Under the pieces are notes generated by a model. That model worked only from the letters and a program-made list of their open reading frames with translations, was not told where the DNA came from and did no database searches. A DNA stretch of 64,000 nt from Sabellastarte sp. h YS-2021. Taxonomy: Eukaryota; Annelida; Polychaeta; Sabellida; Sabellidae. The stretch lies in NCBI GenBank assembly GCA_964017235.1, contig OZ024934.1:86580706-86644705 (forward strand), in the 5' to 3' direction. Both the position numbers and the translations under genes were made by a program. Positions 26,301 through 34,156 of the stretch are shown one piece after another; positions within the stretch are counted from its first letter, which is position 1, and each line of letters begins with the position of its first letter.

Positions 26301-27782
26301 GTTGCTTGCCGTTGGTTGGTACGTTACAGTACTGGACTTTGACGTACTGTGTGACTGGTTTCCTCTGCCCTTCTAACTACCCATTACAATATAACCAATA
26401 AGGTACTAGCCATGACTTAAAACACTAAATAAATAAATAAATAAATGAATAAATCTAATTTTCTCTTGTAGTTTAGATCTTTGTAGCTGAACTGTTACAG
26501 GCAACAATAGCATTTTACCTCTTTGGTCGGGGGGCTGTAAATTAATTGTAAATATGGGCTGTAAATTGTTATCAAGCCATAAAGTAAGACATTCAACACA
26601 GGGCTTTATTTTATATTAATGGAAGGGCCTCAGTGACTGAGGAATTATAACTGTATTTAGTATTTAATCTCTTGGATCTTACCTCTGGTGTACAATGTTC
26701 TATTTAACCTCATTCCAATGTGTGGAATTCACTGTGCGCCTGTCCAGAAATGACCTAAAGCTTCTGTCACACCAATGGTGCATGTTATTTTAGGTGCTAA
26801 GCTCTAACGAAGCTCACACTTCTAAATATTAGATTTTGTTCTTTCTGTGTCACTGGACTTCCATGAATTGTGGCATAGTGTTGATGAGTACCTGTCTCAT
26901 CACTGAAGGTAAGCAGTAGTGGGCTATGTCAGTACTTGGATGGCTGACAATCTGAGTTTTAGGCCAGGTTTTGGATGTATCTGACAAGGAATTTGTTTTT
27001 GTCTCCAGACTATCATACTCTGATAGCACTACTCATGTCTCTTGTGGCTTTGAGGCTGGTGCATGTAGACTGAAAAACTTTTTGATCTGGTTCCTTTCTT
27101 GTGTTCACCCAGGCCAAAAAGAAAGCAAGTGGGTGTGACAGGTGCTTTATTTTGTTGCAAAGGGATACACATTTAGAAAACTTTGACCATTGATTATGCA
27201 GTTGACAGTTCTGAGGGATGGAACTCTGCATATGCACAACATAACATCATAACAAACAAATGGTGAAACAGAACTTTGAGAAGAAAGTTTCATTCTTATT
27301 AAATTTTAATTTAGAGTTACTATCTACAAGAACCAGCAAACCCACCAGTTCGGGGAGGTCCTGTATATCATTAGTTTCACAGTGAAATCATTATAAAACC
27401 AAAATATTCACCACAACATTTTTGCTATTGTCGGCACTGGCTCTGTATACTTTGGTAGTGGGAACATTTGTTTTGCATCATATGTCGGAGTAGAATGACT
27501 GATTCTGGTTTTCCATTCACCCATCAACATTTGGCTTTAATACAGGTCACGGGTGTGATCTGAATGCTTTTTGACACACATTTTGTTCTTTTGCATATAA
27601 CTGGAATACACGACATTGGCTTGTGTTTGGACAGCACACAAAAGTAATTTGAAAAATTGTTTCTATTTTATGCTTTATTTGTCTTATCAGATATCCCAGT
27701 TGTAGGAGGTAGCAATTGGGTTTCTGCTTCTATGACATCTTATATTGGAGTGGTGTTCCTATCATGGACAGTCAAGTACTGA
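8272..27782 (+). CDS. Secreted cysteine-repeat protein, 15 exons, 597 aa
   Basis: Joining 8272-8335, 12217-12369, 12806-12899, 13486-13628, 13961-14072, 15646-15773, 16677-16764, 17666-17802, 18080-18167, 18708-18841, 21581-21713, 24475-24638, 25196-25319, 26000-26139 and 27691-27782 gives one open frame of 598 codons including TGA; every junction is GT/AG. Exon 1 encodes a signal peptide. Exon 2 is half a repeat with three Cys. Exon pairs 3+4 through 13+14 encode six repeats of about 80 residues, each with exactly six Cys spaced roughly C-x12-C-x10..25-C-x10..14-C-x6..9-C-x20..25-C. Exon 15 adds a short tail ending in a weakly hydrophobic stretch, consistent with a GPI signal. All repeats start and end in phase 1 with an internal phase 2 intron, as expected from duplication of an exon pair. 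The family is not recognised with certainty. The spacing recalls nematode DUF19 (T20D4.11-like) and insect DUF1397 secreted domains, but that is unverified. An extracellular location is inferred; the function is unknown. Confidence 0.85.
9041..9310 (+). mobile_element. CR1/L2-like LINE 3' end
   Basis: Frame from 9041 reads PTLWNDLSEDIQTAVSLSSF then RSKLKTHLF. This is the conserved C terminus of CR1/L2/jockey-type ORF2 (P-x-LWN-x-LP...F+S-x-LKTHLF). A non-coding tail follows, ending near 9310. Only the extreme 3' end was retained, as is usual for 5'-truncated LINEs. It lies in intron 1 of the cysteine-repeat gene. Confidence 0.75.
9313..9404 (-). mobile_element. Type A SINE fragment
   Basis: Matches the head-proximal part of the type A SINE (GGTAAGCAGCTACCAATTTTC and the adjacent GAGAGGTG block). 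It is short and degenerate. Confidence 0.5.
10136..10398 (-). mobile_element. Full-length type A SINE with target duplication
   Basis: A perfect 14-bp duplication AGTAACATATACTA flanks it (10136-10149 and 10385-10398). On the minus strand the element runs GGGGCCACGGTGGCAGAGTGG (A box), GGTTCGATCCC (B box), the body, and a tail TTGAAAGCGACGTAAAACCCC followed by (AAAT)n. The intact duplication and well-kept Pol III boxes mark it as recent. It lies in intron 1 of the cysteine-repeat gene. Confidence 0.9.
12217..12369 (+). CDS. Exon 2: N-terminal half repeat
   Basis: Phases are 1 to 1, so it is a symmetric exon. The acceptor AACAGCACAG at 12207-12216 is chosen because only it keeps the frame after exon 1; the AG five bases earlier does not. 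The exon encodes a charged start (EERERRQ) and three Cys spaced as in the second half of the later repeats. Confidence 0.8.
12806..12899 (+). CDS. Exon 3: repeat 1, first half
   Basis: Phases 1 to 2, three Cys (GDC, MDC, LDC). Acceptor TTTTATAG, donor GTAAGT. Confidence 0.85.
13486..13628 (+). CDS. Exon 4: repeat 1, second half
   Basis: Phases 2 to 1, three Cys (EHC, SGC, AMC) and N-glycosylation-type motifs (NQT at the start, NFT). The acceptor follows a pyrimidine-rich tract. Confidence 0.85.
13961..14072 (+). CDS. Exon 5: repeat 2, first half
   Basis: Phases 1 to 2, three Cys (TSC, SQC, EYC). Donor GTACAG. Confidence 0.85.
15646..15773 (+). CDS. Exon 6: repeat 2, second half
   Basis: Phases 2 to 1, three Cys (KPC, LTC, EFC) and an NLT glycosylation motif. 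Acceptor TTCCCACAG, donor GTATGT. Confidence 0.85.
15975..16150 (+). mobile_element. Degenerate type A SINE
   Basis: Recognisable A-box region (ACACAATGGTAAAACACTCACCTC), CAGTATAGAACCTTCACCAAC and TACTGGTTTCCTCCACCCTTC blocks of the type A SINE, without the simple tail. It lies in intron 6 of the cysteine-repeat gene. Confidence 0.65.
16294..16534 (+). mobile_element. Type A SINE
   Basis: Head with GTGCAGTGGTAATACACTCAC (A box) and GTTTGAATCCCGG (B box), then the type A body and a TAAGTAAATAAATAAA tail. It follows another copy about 150 bases upstream in the same intron. Confidence 0.8.
16677..16764 (+). CDS. Exon 7: repeat 3, first half
   Basis: Phases 1 to 2, three Cys (RIC, LQC, VTC). 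Acceptor ATTTTTAG, donor GTAAAT. Confidence 0.83.
17666..17802 (+). CDS. Exon 8: repeat 3, second half
   Basis: Phases 2 to 1, three Cys (WSC, FSC, HMC). Acceptor TGTGTAG, donor GTAATA. Confidence 0.83.
18080..18167 (+). CDS. Exon 9: repeat 4, first half
   Basis: Phases 1 to 2, three Cys (NNC, VSC, SYC). Acceptor CTGTTTCAG, donor GTGAGT. Confidence 0.85.
18708..18841 (+). CDS. Exon 10: repeat 4, second half
   Basis: Phases 2 to 1. Two Cys lie in the exon (KKC, KSC) and the sixth Cys of the repeat is formed across the junction with exon 11 (T + GT). Donor GTATGT. Confidence 0.83.
19178..19230 (+). repeat. GGGC/GGGT simple repeat
   Basis: A GGGCGGGCGGGC-type tract, strongly GC-rich in an AT-rich region, with many G-runs on this strand compatible with G-quadruplex formation. 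It lies at the head of the 146-bp array. Confidence 0.75.
19241..20115 (+). repeat. 146-bp tandem array, 6 units, TGACCT-rich
   Basis: Units start at 19241, 19387, 19533, 19679, 19825 and about 19969. The first four spacings are exactly 146 bp and the fifth 144. Each unit runs from a TGTCCGGGCTATATCTCGG block through GGTGTAGGAAGTTGATA to a cluster of five TGACCT half-sites. Four units (1, 3, 4, 5) carry TGACCTTTGACCT, which on the other strand is AGGTCAAAGGTCA, a perfect direct repeat with 1-base spacing. Each unit also has TGACCTTGACCT (spacing 0). The minus-strand open frames here are only the array read in one frame. Confidence 0.92.
20590..21480 (+). mobile_element. Decayed CR1/L2/jockey-like LINE, RT fragment
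   Basis: Around 21131-21300, with frameshifts and stops, the plus strand reads YLLDKTESI, then FGGPQGSVLRTILVFYFYT and TLGSI. This matches the reverse-transcriptase block (G-x-PQGSVLGP-L-x-LYT) of jockey/CR1/L2-type LINEs. The preceding 500 bp may belong to it but are too decayed to read. It lies inside intron 10 of the cysteine-repeat gene. Confidence 0.6.
21581..21713 (+). CDS. Exon 11: repeat 5, first half
   Basis: Phases 1 to 2. It begins with the two bases completing the last Cys of repeat 4, then carries three Cys (ARC, HAC, NFC). Acceptor TGTTGTATAG; the donor GTTTGA is the weakest in the gene. Confidence 0.8.
23896..24406 (+). repeat. Degenerate minisatellite in intron 11
   Basis: About eleven imperfect copies of a 40-50 bp unit resembling TTTAATGCCTGTGCCTGCATAAGTTGCTGAGTGTAAAG, with some sub-duplications (extra TTGCCTGCATAAA). 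It ends about 70 bases before the exon 12 acceptor. Confidence 0.8.
24475..24638 (+). CDS. Exon 12: repeat 5, second half
   Basis: Phases 2 to 1, three Cys (MSC, EWC, LLC). It is longer than its equivalents because of extra residues after the last Cys. Acceptor GTTTTCTCAG. Confidence 0.83.
25196..25319 (+). CDS. Exon 13: repeat 6, first half
   Basis: Phases 1 to 2, three Cys (LQC, LDC, TVC). Acceptor GTGTTTCAG, donor GTGAGT. Confidence 0.85.
25357..25460 (+). repeat. Short tandem repeat, about 25-bp unit
   Basis: Roughly four imperfect copies of CATAGCATCATAAAGATAAGT just after exon 13 in intron 13. Confidence 0.75.
26000..26139 (+). CDS. Exon 14: repeat 6, second half
   Basis: Phases 2 to 1, three Cys (MQC, LEC, DFC) and an NHT glycosylation motif. 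Acceptor CCTACTTTCAG. Confidence 0.85.
26274..26456 (+). mobile_element. 5'-truncated type A SINE
   Basis: It has the body of the 10150-10384 SINE (GTTGCTTGCCGTTGGTTGG, TGGTTTCCTCTGCCCTTC, AACTACCCATTACAATATAACC) and a (TAAA)n tail. The tRNA head is missing or too decayed. It lies in intron 14. Confidence 0.75.
26868..26968 (+). mobile_element. 5S rRNA-derived sequence (SINE3-like or 5S pseudogene)
   Basis: The stretch contains CTCATCACTGAAGGTAAGCAG, then TCAGTACTTGGATGG, then GACAATCTGAGTTTTAGGCC. These align in order with the internal control region of 5S rRNA (CTCGGAAGCTAAGCAGGGTCGGGC then GTTAGTACTTGGATGGGAGACC). Box A and box C are both altered, so it is not a functional 5S gene. A 5S-headed SINE or a retro-pseudogene is the likely origin. 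It lies in intron 14 of the cysteine-repeat gene. Confidence 0.7.
27691..27782 (+). CDS. Exon 15: C-terminal tail and stop
   Basis: The exon starts with two bases completing a codon, then encodes about 30 residues. These include a small-residue cluster (GGSN) and a weakly hydrophobic end (YIGVVFLSWTVKY), before TGA. That layout fits a GPI-anchor signal but is short for a membrane helix. Acceptor GTCTTATCAG. Confidence 0.78.
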
Positions 27783-28057
27783 GGGATTCAAGATAGGCTC
27801 GGAAAGAACAGATTTATATCAACTTAATAATTATCATATTTGTGTGCTCACATGTATGTACATTATTATTTGCATGTTTTATGTTCACAAGAGTGTTAAT
27901 TACATAATTAACTTGCACAAGTAGACATAAAAAGTCTCACAGTGTCAAAAAATCCAGTTCAGCTATGCTTCTTGAGCTGATATCCAGTAAAATAATCCTG
28001 GAACAGATAATTCCACTCTATTTGTATTACATACAGTTCATTTCTAACTTTTTGTCC

Positions 28058-28063
28058 AATAAA
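28058..28063 (+). terminator. Candidate poly(A) signal
   Basis: AATAAA 275 bases after the stop of the cysteine-repeat gene; the intervening sequence would be its 3' UTR. Confidence 0.45.
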
Positions 28064-28714
28064 GTTGGTAATTACAATAATTTTTTTTCATGACTGATGA
28101 ACAAAATGCATTTCATCCCATTTTACCCAGCCTTGTGCAAACCAATGTTTGCAAAGTATTGTCTGAAAATGAATTTTATGCATAGGACTTAAGTTGGACT
28201 ATCTCCTACCTCAACTATCAGGATTTCACATCTTATTCAGAAAATGAGAATTTTAGTATTAACATATGTTTGAAAACTTAAAATCTACATAGCTATTCCA
28301 TACAATCTCCAGAAAAAGTAAAACTTAATTCACAAGAAAATTGGAAAGAAAAAATTGCCATAAGTCGCGAAAGACGCGGGAATTTTTACAGTAGGTAAAA
28401 GGATATATGGAAAAAGCAAATTAAATTGTTACCTTAAATGAGGTAGAAGCCCTGCTCTATGCTGTCAGAGGATTCTGACACATCCCTCTGGCTGGGTACC
28501 CTGCATCGTTTCCCCCTTTTCTTCCTTCAACTTGAGCAGGAGGTATTACCTGCTGTGCTGCAACAAAGGCGCCCAAATGGTAGGAACCGTCTTTATGGTC
28601 CTACACTCCTTGTATGAACATATTATACAATGATTTCACAGATGGCCATGAAATACAAATAAACTGAATACCAGTTCAATAAATTCGAAGCAACAGCTTA
28701 GTCATATCAGGCTA

Positions 28715-29114
28715 ATGAACATATTGGGTCAAGGCCACAATGGGCATAAAAGGTACTCAAAAGAAAATCTATTAATTAATATACCCCTATCATTGGGAAA
28801 TACTCAGTTACATTTTCACGGTGTAAACTTTTCAGGAAATTTGGGTGATATTGTTGACTTTAACCATAAACCTGTTTTCAATAAAATAGAAGATCTGTTA
28901 AAACTTGGGAACATAGATCTCTAACTTCGATGAAGAAAACAACAATAATTGAAAACTCTGATCTTACCTAACTTAATTCATTTGTTCATGTCACTGCCTA
29001 ATCCAAGTGATATTTACATTCATCAACTTGATCATATTTTCTATAAATTTTATTTGGAATGTAGATCTTAACTGTGTCAAACATTTAAGGAAGGTGGAAT
29101 AAAACTGAGAGATC
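28715..29114 (+). mobile_element. Old Tx1/L1-like LINE, left part
   Basis: The plus strand reads GVNFSGNLGDIVDFN then NKIEDLLKLGNIDL. After decay comes LFMSLPNPSDIYIHQLDHIF, then FKEGGIKLRDLKL ending at 29116. This is the post-RT region of Tx1/L1-type ORF2 proteins (K-IE-LL-W then HL-LSLP-P then GGLK-D). The frame breaks where TAA and a MITE terminus begin at 29115-29118. The same ORF resumes at about 34432, so the element is split by the nested insertions. Confidence 0.75.
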
Positions 29115-29617
29115 TAAAGCTCCTCTTACATCCCATCATAAGTGTATCGCATGTAAGTGTGCTGCAAATATTGTTGAAAAATATAAACGCATCAATTAAG
29201 CTTCTCTTACATCCCATCGTACGTGTATACACATGTATGTGTGCTGCAAAATATTGTTGAAACATATGAACGTAGCCTAGTAGTGGGGTAGCAGAGATTT
29301 AACAGTGGGTTAATATGGATGCAAGGTACACGTGAGTGCATTATACAGCACATGCAAACCCTGCAAGTGAATGAGGAGATCTTGCAACTCTTGTAAGTCT
29401 CTCGTAAGTTACCCTTGAGAAATGAATCCGTTTATGGTCATACTGTGTGCACACGCAGAAAATGTGCATGTCAATATTCATTGCAGGGTCTGTGCGCCCT
29501 TGAAATTCCATTATAAAATTGCAAGGTACACTTAAGGTACACTTGCAATTTTTTAACAAATATCAAGGTCGTACAGTCCCTGCAATGAAAATTTGCATCC
29601 ACATTTTCTCTACATGC

Positions 29618-32600
29618 ATGTAGGATATTTTTTTTTTTTTTTTTTTAAGTGCACAAATTCTTTTATTCCCCCATTTAAAAATAAGGTTTCAGGAACCTGG
29701 TGCAGAGTAAATGGGGTTCTGAAACCACTCACCAGGACCTTTACAAAAAATAGCATCTCGCAGGATGCGCAATAAAGAACACACATTGCCTTTTTTTTTT
29801 ACAACACTTAAACTTGTGCAACTATATTTTTATTTATTTTGTTTTAAAAACTACAAATGAAGAAAAACAAAAAGTTAAATAAATATTTATACCAAAACTG
29901 CCGTTAGAATTTCTCTTTTCATGTCTTTTTTAAACCCAAAAAAACATATTAATATCGTTACCTTTTTTTTTTTTTCAGTTACTAGTCGCCCTGTATTCGA
30001 GAAAGGGACTCAATAGTTCCCATCTTTCAACATAACCCTTTATTATACCATATTCGTTTGTCGCTACACATTGCTCTAGGGAGTGATAGTATTGTATTAA
30101 ACTTATACAACATTTAATGCTAAGTTGCTGTTGTTTACATTTTGTATTATAAATATACTTTTTTACCACTGTGAAAAGATAATTTAAAACGTCCTTGTTT
30201 TCATTTTCGGCACCCCCCAGCAACACCTTCGCATCATCTAGGTTAAAGCTGATCTCTCTATTTACAAATATTATATCAAACAAATTGAACCAAAAAGTCT
30301 TTACCACTGGGCAGTACCAGAAGAGATGCTCCACTGTTTCGACACATTCCTTACAGTAGAAACATTTATCACTTTCTGTTAATTTACATTTAGATAAGAA
30401 TCTATTAGTTGGAATTGATCTGGTCAAGATTTGATATTGAAAGTCTCTCAAGGATGTCTCTATTACACTTTGAAAGTTATTTCGATAATATTTTGACCAG
30501 TCAGATTCTGATATCTCCCTTCCTAAGATTTCAGCCCATTTTATTTCATGACCTCTATTATATTTATTTAATGTCCTTAGTTTTTGATATACCCATTTAC
30601 TTGTTTGCTTTTGTTGCAAAAAGGATTGTAGGAAAGTTAGTTTCATTTCACCTTCCTTTTGTTGTGTTTTTCCACTTTTTAACCAATGGCTTGGTAATGA
30701 ATGGGTCAAACTATAGAAGTCTACAAAGTTTATTTTGATTTGGTATCTTTCTATAAAGTCGTAATAACCAAGACGGTCTCCAGAGTTTGATAATAAGTCA
30801 TTTACATATGCTATGCCTTTTGAAATCAGTTCTGTTGACCTATTACTTAAGTTTGGATTTGTCATGTAAAAAGTTCCCCACAATGGGTAGGTTCTGAAGT
30901 CATTTGTTTTACTGAAGCATTTTTTAAAACCATTCCATATCTGAAGGACATCTTTCCAGAAAGGATTTGGAATTTTTTCAACTAATTCCATAAGTGACTT
31001 TCCGTCCAGTTCTAAAACCATCTTTTTAGGTATTCCACAATAATTTTCAAAGATCGCCTGCCAGCTTCCTTCAGTTGTCAGGAGTCTCTTTAACCAAGAT
31101 AATTTCAGAGACTTATTAAAATCCCTAATATTTGTTAGCTTTAAGCCACCTTCCCCTATTTCCTTTTCCAATTGTTTATTACAAATTCTAACGTTACCAT
31201 TTTTCCAGAGAAAATCTTTTAACCTTTTTTCAATGGCCTCGAAAATGTTGCCGGGAGGGGTCGGTAGAACTGTTAATAGGTATACTATCTTCGGCAGCAT
31301 CAGTGTTTTTATTACAGTAACTCTCCCAATTAGAGACAAACTAAACTTACTATACATATTTAATATTCTTTCAATTTCACTTATTCTTTTATCAAAATTT
31401 AATTGAAACATTTTTTCTTGAGTAACATGGAAGATTATTCCAAGAAGCTCAAATTGGTTTACCCAGTTTAGCTGATAAGTTTGTGATATCTTTAATCTCT
31501 CTTTCTCACTCCCAAGCCAAACAGCTAGGGTTTTTTCCATATTTATTTTGAGACCTGAGTATTTTTGAAAAGACTTTAAAATGCTAAAACTCTCATTCAC
31601 AGATTGGACTGTGCCATCAAGCAAGAGGAAAGTGTCATCAGCATACTGCCCAATTTTTATCTCTTTATCATTTACCATGATACCTTTCAATTTGTCACTA
31701 TTCCTTATTGCTGTTGCCAGCGGTTCCACTGCCAATATAAACAAGTAAGGACTTAAAGGGTCTCCTTGTCGACATGACCTTCCAATTTTAAAAAATTCTG
31801 TAAAAAAACCGTTATTTATAACACAACTATTGCTATTTTTATAGAGTATAGAGAACCATGTTCTAAAGTCTTCCCCAAAATTATATACCTTTAAAACAGA
31901 GTCTAAATAGTCCCACTCGAGGGAATCAAATGCTTTTTCAAAATCTATTAGAAGTGTCATACCCGTAATTTTTTTTTGTCTTATATATTCTAGAGAATCC
32001 GCTATTGTCCGAATATTTTCCCCAATATATCGATTTTTTAAAAAACCTTTTTGTTCATTCTGTATTATACTGGGGAGAACTTCCTTCATTCTGGAGGCTA
32101 GAGCTCCTGCCAGTAATTTATAGTCAACATTTAGAAGTGTGATTGGCCGCCAATTTTTAATCAGATCTCTAGGTTTGTTACCTTTTGGGAGTAGCGTTAT
32201 CAGACCTTGTTTTTGTGTAATAGATAGTTCACCAGTATTAAAAGACTCATTCAAACTATCTAGAACAAAGTTCCCTATGTCCTTCCAGAAAAATTTATAA
32301 AACTCTGCAGTATAGCCATCTGTACCTGGCGATTTCCCGTTCTTCATGTCTTTCAATACTTTTATAACCTCTCTTTCAGTTATTAAACCTTCGCATTTCA
32401 CCTGCTCATGCTCACTCAAGGTTTTAATATTTTCTTTAACCAGGAATGGGGATTTACTTTGGTTTTGATTATCTTTGTGTTTACTCTGTAGGAGATTTTT
32501 GTAAAAGATTTTTAACTCTTTCAGGATCATTTGCTGATTGGTTATGGTTTCGTTTTTGATCATGATTTTGTTCACCACCTTACTAGTATAGTTCTGTTTT

Positions 32601-33892
32601 TCTAGGTTGCAAAAGTATTTTGTTGGTTTCTCAAAATCAATGTACTTCTGTGATTTTGCCCTTAACATATTCCCCCTCAAAGTAGTCTCTCTCATAACTT
32701 TTAAATCTTCCTTCAGGACCTGTATGTCCTCGATTTTTACTTCTTCTGAATTATTTGCAAGTAATGTTTCTAACCTTTGAATTTCAGTTTCTATTCTTTT
32801 TTCTTTTTCATTTAGTTTCTTTTTACGTTTGGCACAGTAAGGAATAGTGACACCCCTTATACTAAGTTTTAGCACTTCAAAGAACATTTGTTTAGAAGTT
32901 GTCAGAGTTTGTAAGCCCTGACCCTTCGTAAAGTCGCTTATTACATTATTGATTTCATTTTTCACCAATGTTACATACTCTTGTTCTTTCAGAAGGGCTG
33001 AATTAAATTTCCAAAAGCCTTTTCCACGTTCTGAATTTTCAGTATTTAGCTCAATACCCACCAGTGAGTGGTCACTCCTATAACCGAAACTGAGTATATG
33101 CTTATTTATGTTTGCATGAATGTCAGGGGTTACGAGAAAGAAGTCTAATCTTGCCATTTTTACTGGCTTTTTTCCACTAACCCATGTGAACTTTTTGGCT
33201 GTGTTATTTTCAGATCTCCAAGTGTCTACCAAATTAGCAGCCTCGATCATATTTAAGATTTCTCTTCTTGCTTTTGTATTATTTTCCTTAAGATACCCCC
33301 GAGTATCTAATTTATAGTCCATTACGACATTCCAATCTCCACATATTATAATGGGGATATTTTCCTTTTGCAATAGTCTATTTTTGAGGTTTATATAGAA
33401 ATCTGGAGAGTCGATATTTGGGCCATACAATACACAAAGGTGGAACTTTAAATCCCCAGTATGTAACTGTACAACTAATGCATTTCCACTTTCTATTTCT
33501 TCTACCTCTACAATGTCGTAATCAAGGTTTTTTGCAAATAATATCGCTATTCCCCGACTTTCGGAAGAGTTAACTGAGGTTATTACCTCCTCTCCCCAAT
33601 CCTCTTTGAAACATTTTAAATTTTTTTCACCCACATGAATATCTTGTAAACAATATATTGAGTACCTCTTATTCTTTAGCCAGTTGAAAACATCTTTTCT
33701 TTTAACAGTATCCGTTAACCCCCTGACATTCATGCTAGAAATTGTTATTTGACTTTTCATTTCGTTGAGTTATACCAAGAATTACATACAAACGTCTGGA
33801 TGACCAAACAGATACAGATAACATCCTCATTTTTTTAATCCTGGTTGAGCTTCTAATAGTCATTGGTAACAAGGATAGGATGTAGGATATTT
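29618..33892 (-). mobile_element. Tx1/L1-like LINE insertion, 5'-truncated
   Basis: A 13-bp target duplication ATGTAGGATATTT stands at 29618-29630 and 33880-33892. Between them, on the minus strand, lie about 119 bases, one intact ORF2 (29975-33760), a 3' UTR of about 330 bases and a poly(A) tail (poly(T) on the plus strand, 29631-29646). No ORF1 is present, so the copy stopped just upstream of ORF2. The related MITE core at 34300-34360 shows the uninterrupted sequence. Confidence 0.93.
29975..33760 (-). CDS. LINE ORF2: endonuclease + reverse transcriptase, 1261 aa
   Basis: This is a retrotransposon polyprotein that would nick target DNA and copy its RNA in place. Residues about 1-235 are an apurinic-type endonuclease: MNVRGL near residue 10, GDWNVVMD, RLDFFLV and SDHSLVG. 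The usual QETH is QDIH here, replacing the catalytic-position Glu by Asp. Residues about 470-740 are the RT: KSPGTDGYTAEFYKFFW, NWRPITLLNVDYK, DFEKAFDSLEWDYL, RQGDPLSPYLF and the catalytic QYADD near residue 707. Near 1132 is CFYCKECVETVEHLFWYC, a C-x2-C-x9-H-x4-C zinc-knuckle-like motif typical of Tx1/L1 ORF2 C termini. The frame is uninterrupted. The start chosen is the only Met before the endonuclease. Confidence 0.93.
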   Translation of the reverse strand: MKSQITISSMNVRGLTDTVKRKDVFNWLKNKRYSIYCLQDIHVGEKNLKCFKEDWGEEVITSVNSSESRGIAILFAKNLDYDIVEVEEIESGNALVVQLHTGDLKFHLCVLYGPNIDSPDFYINLKNRLLQKENIPIIICGDWNVVMDYKLDTRGYLKENNTKARREILNMIEAANLVDTWRSENNTAKKFTWVSGKKPVKMARLDFFLVTPDIHANINKHILSFGYRSDHSLVGIELNTENSERGKGFWKFNSALLKEQEYVTLVKNEINNVISDFTKGQGLQTLTTSKQMFFEVLKLSIRGVTIPYCAKRKKKLNEKEKRIETEIQRLETLLANNSEEVKIEDIQVLKEDLKVMRETTLRGNMLRAKSQKYIDFEKPTKYFCNLEKQNYTSKVVNKIMIKNETITNQQMILKELKIFYKNLLQSKHKDNQNQSKSPFLVKENIKTLSEHEQVKCEGLITEREVIKVLKDMKNGKSPGTDGYTAEFYKFFWKDIGNFVLDSLNESFNTGELSITQKQGLITLLPKGNKPRDLIKNWRPITLLNVDYKLLAGALASRMKEVLPSIIQNEQKGFLKNRYIGENIRTIADSLEYIRQKKITGMTLLIDFEKAFDSLEWDYLDSVLKVYNFGEDFRTWFSILYKNSNSCVINNGFFTEFFKIGRSCRQGDPLSPYLFILAVEPLATAIRNSDKLKGIMVNDKEIKIGQYADDTFLLLDGTVQSVNESFSILKSFQKYSGLKINMEKTLAVWLGSEKERLKISQTYQLNWVNQFELLGIIFHVTQEKMFQLNFDKRISEIERILNMYSKFSLSLIGRVTVIKTLMLPKIVYLLTVLPTPPGNIFEAIEKRLKDFLWKNGNVRICNKQLEKEIGEGGLKLTNIRDFNKSLKLSWLKRLLTTEGSWQAIFENYCGIPKKMVLELDGKSLMELVEKIPNPFWKDVLQIWNGFKKCFSKTNDFRTYPLWGTFYMTNPNLSNRSTELISKGIAYVNDLLSNSGDRLGYYDFIERYQIKINFVDFYSLTHSLPSHWLKSGKTQQKEGEMKLTFLQSFLQQKQTSKWVYQKLRTLNKYNRGHEIKWAEILGREISESDWSKYYRNNFQSVIETSLRDFQYQILTRSIPTNRFLSKCKLTESDKCFYCKECVETVEHLFWYCPVVKTFWFNLFDIIFVNREISFNLDDAKVLLGGAENENKDVLNYLFTVVKKYIYNTKCKQQQLSIKCCISLIQYYHSLEQCVATNEYGIIKGYVERWELLSPFLEYRATSN

Positions 33893-34156
33893 ACAAAGGC
33901 ATCCATGCCTCAAGAGTAACTTACGGGAGACTTGGGCACTTGCATTCTCCTTGCAAGTGTTGTAGGTTCTCCCCAATTACTTACATAGTTTAGACATACT
34001 GTAAGATACACTCACGAGTACCTTGTATGTATATAAACCGATTGTACGACTTGTAGCTAGTCGCAATCTGTTCTTTGATCTTCAAGTTGTGACACTGTTG
34101 TTGGGAGAATACACCCCGTTTGCACTGCAAATCTCTGCTACCCTACTACCAAGTAA

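Noticed and set aside
26868..26968. Functional 5S rRNA gene
   Set aside because: Several changes in box A and box C and no terminal T-run or matching ends.
28050..28070. Whether the LINE nest at 28.7-34.9 kb belongs to the cysteine-repeat gene
   Set aside because: The gene ends at the TGA at 27782 with a poly(A) signal at 28058, so the nest lies outside it.
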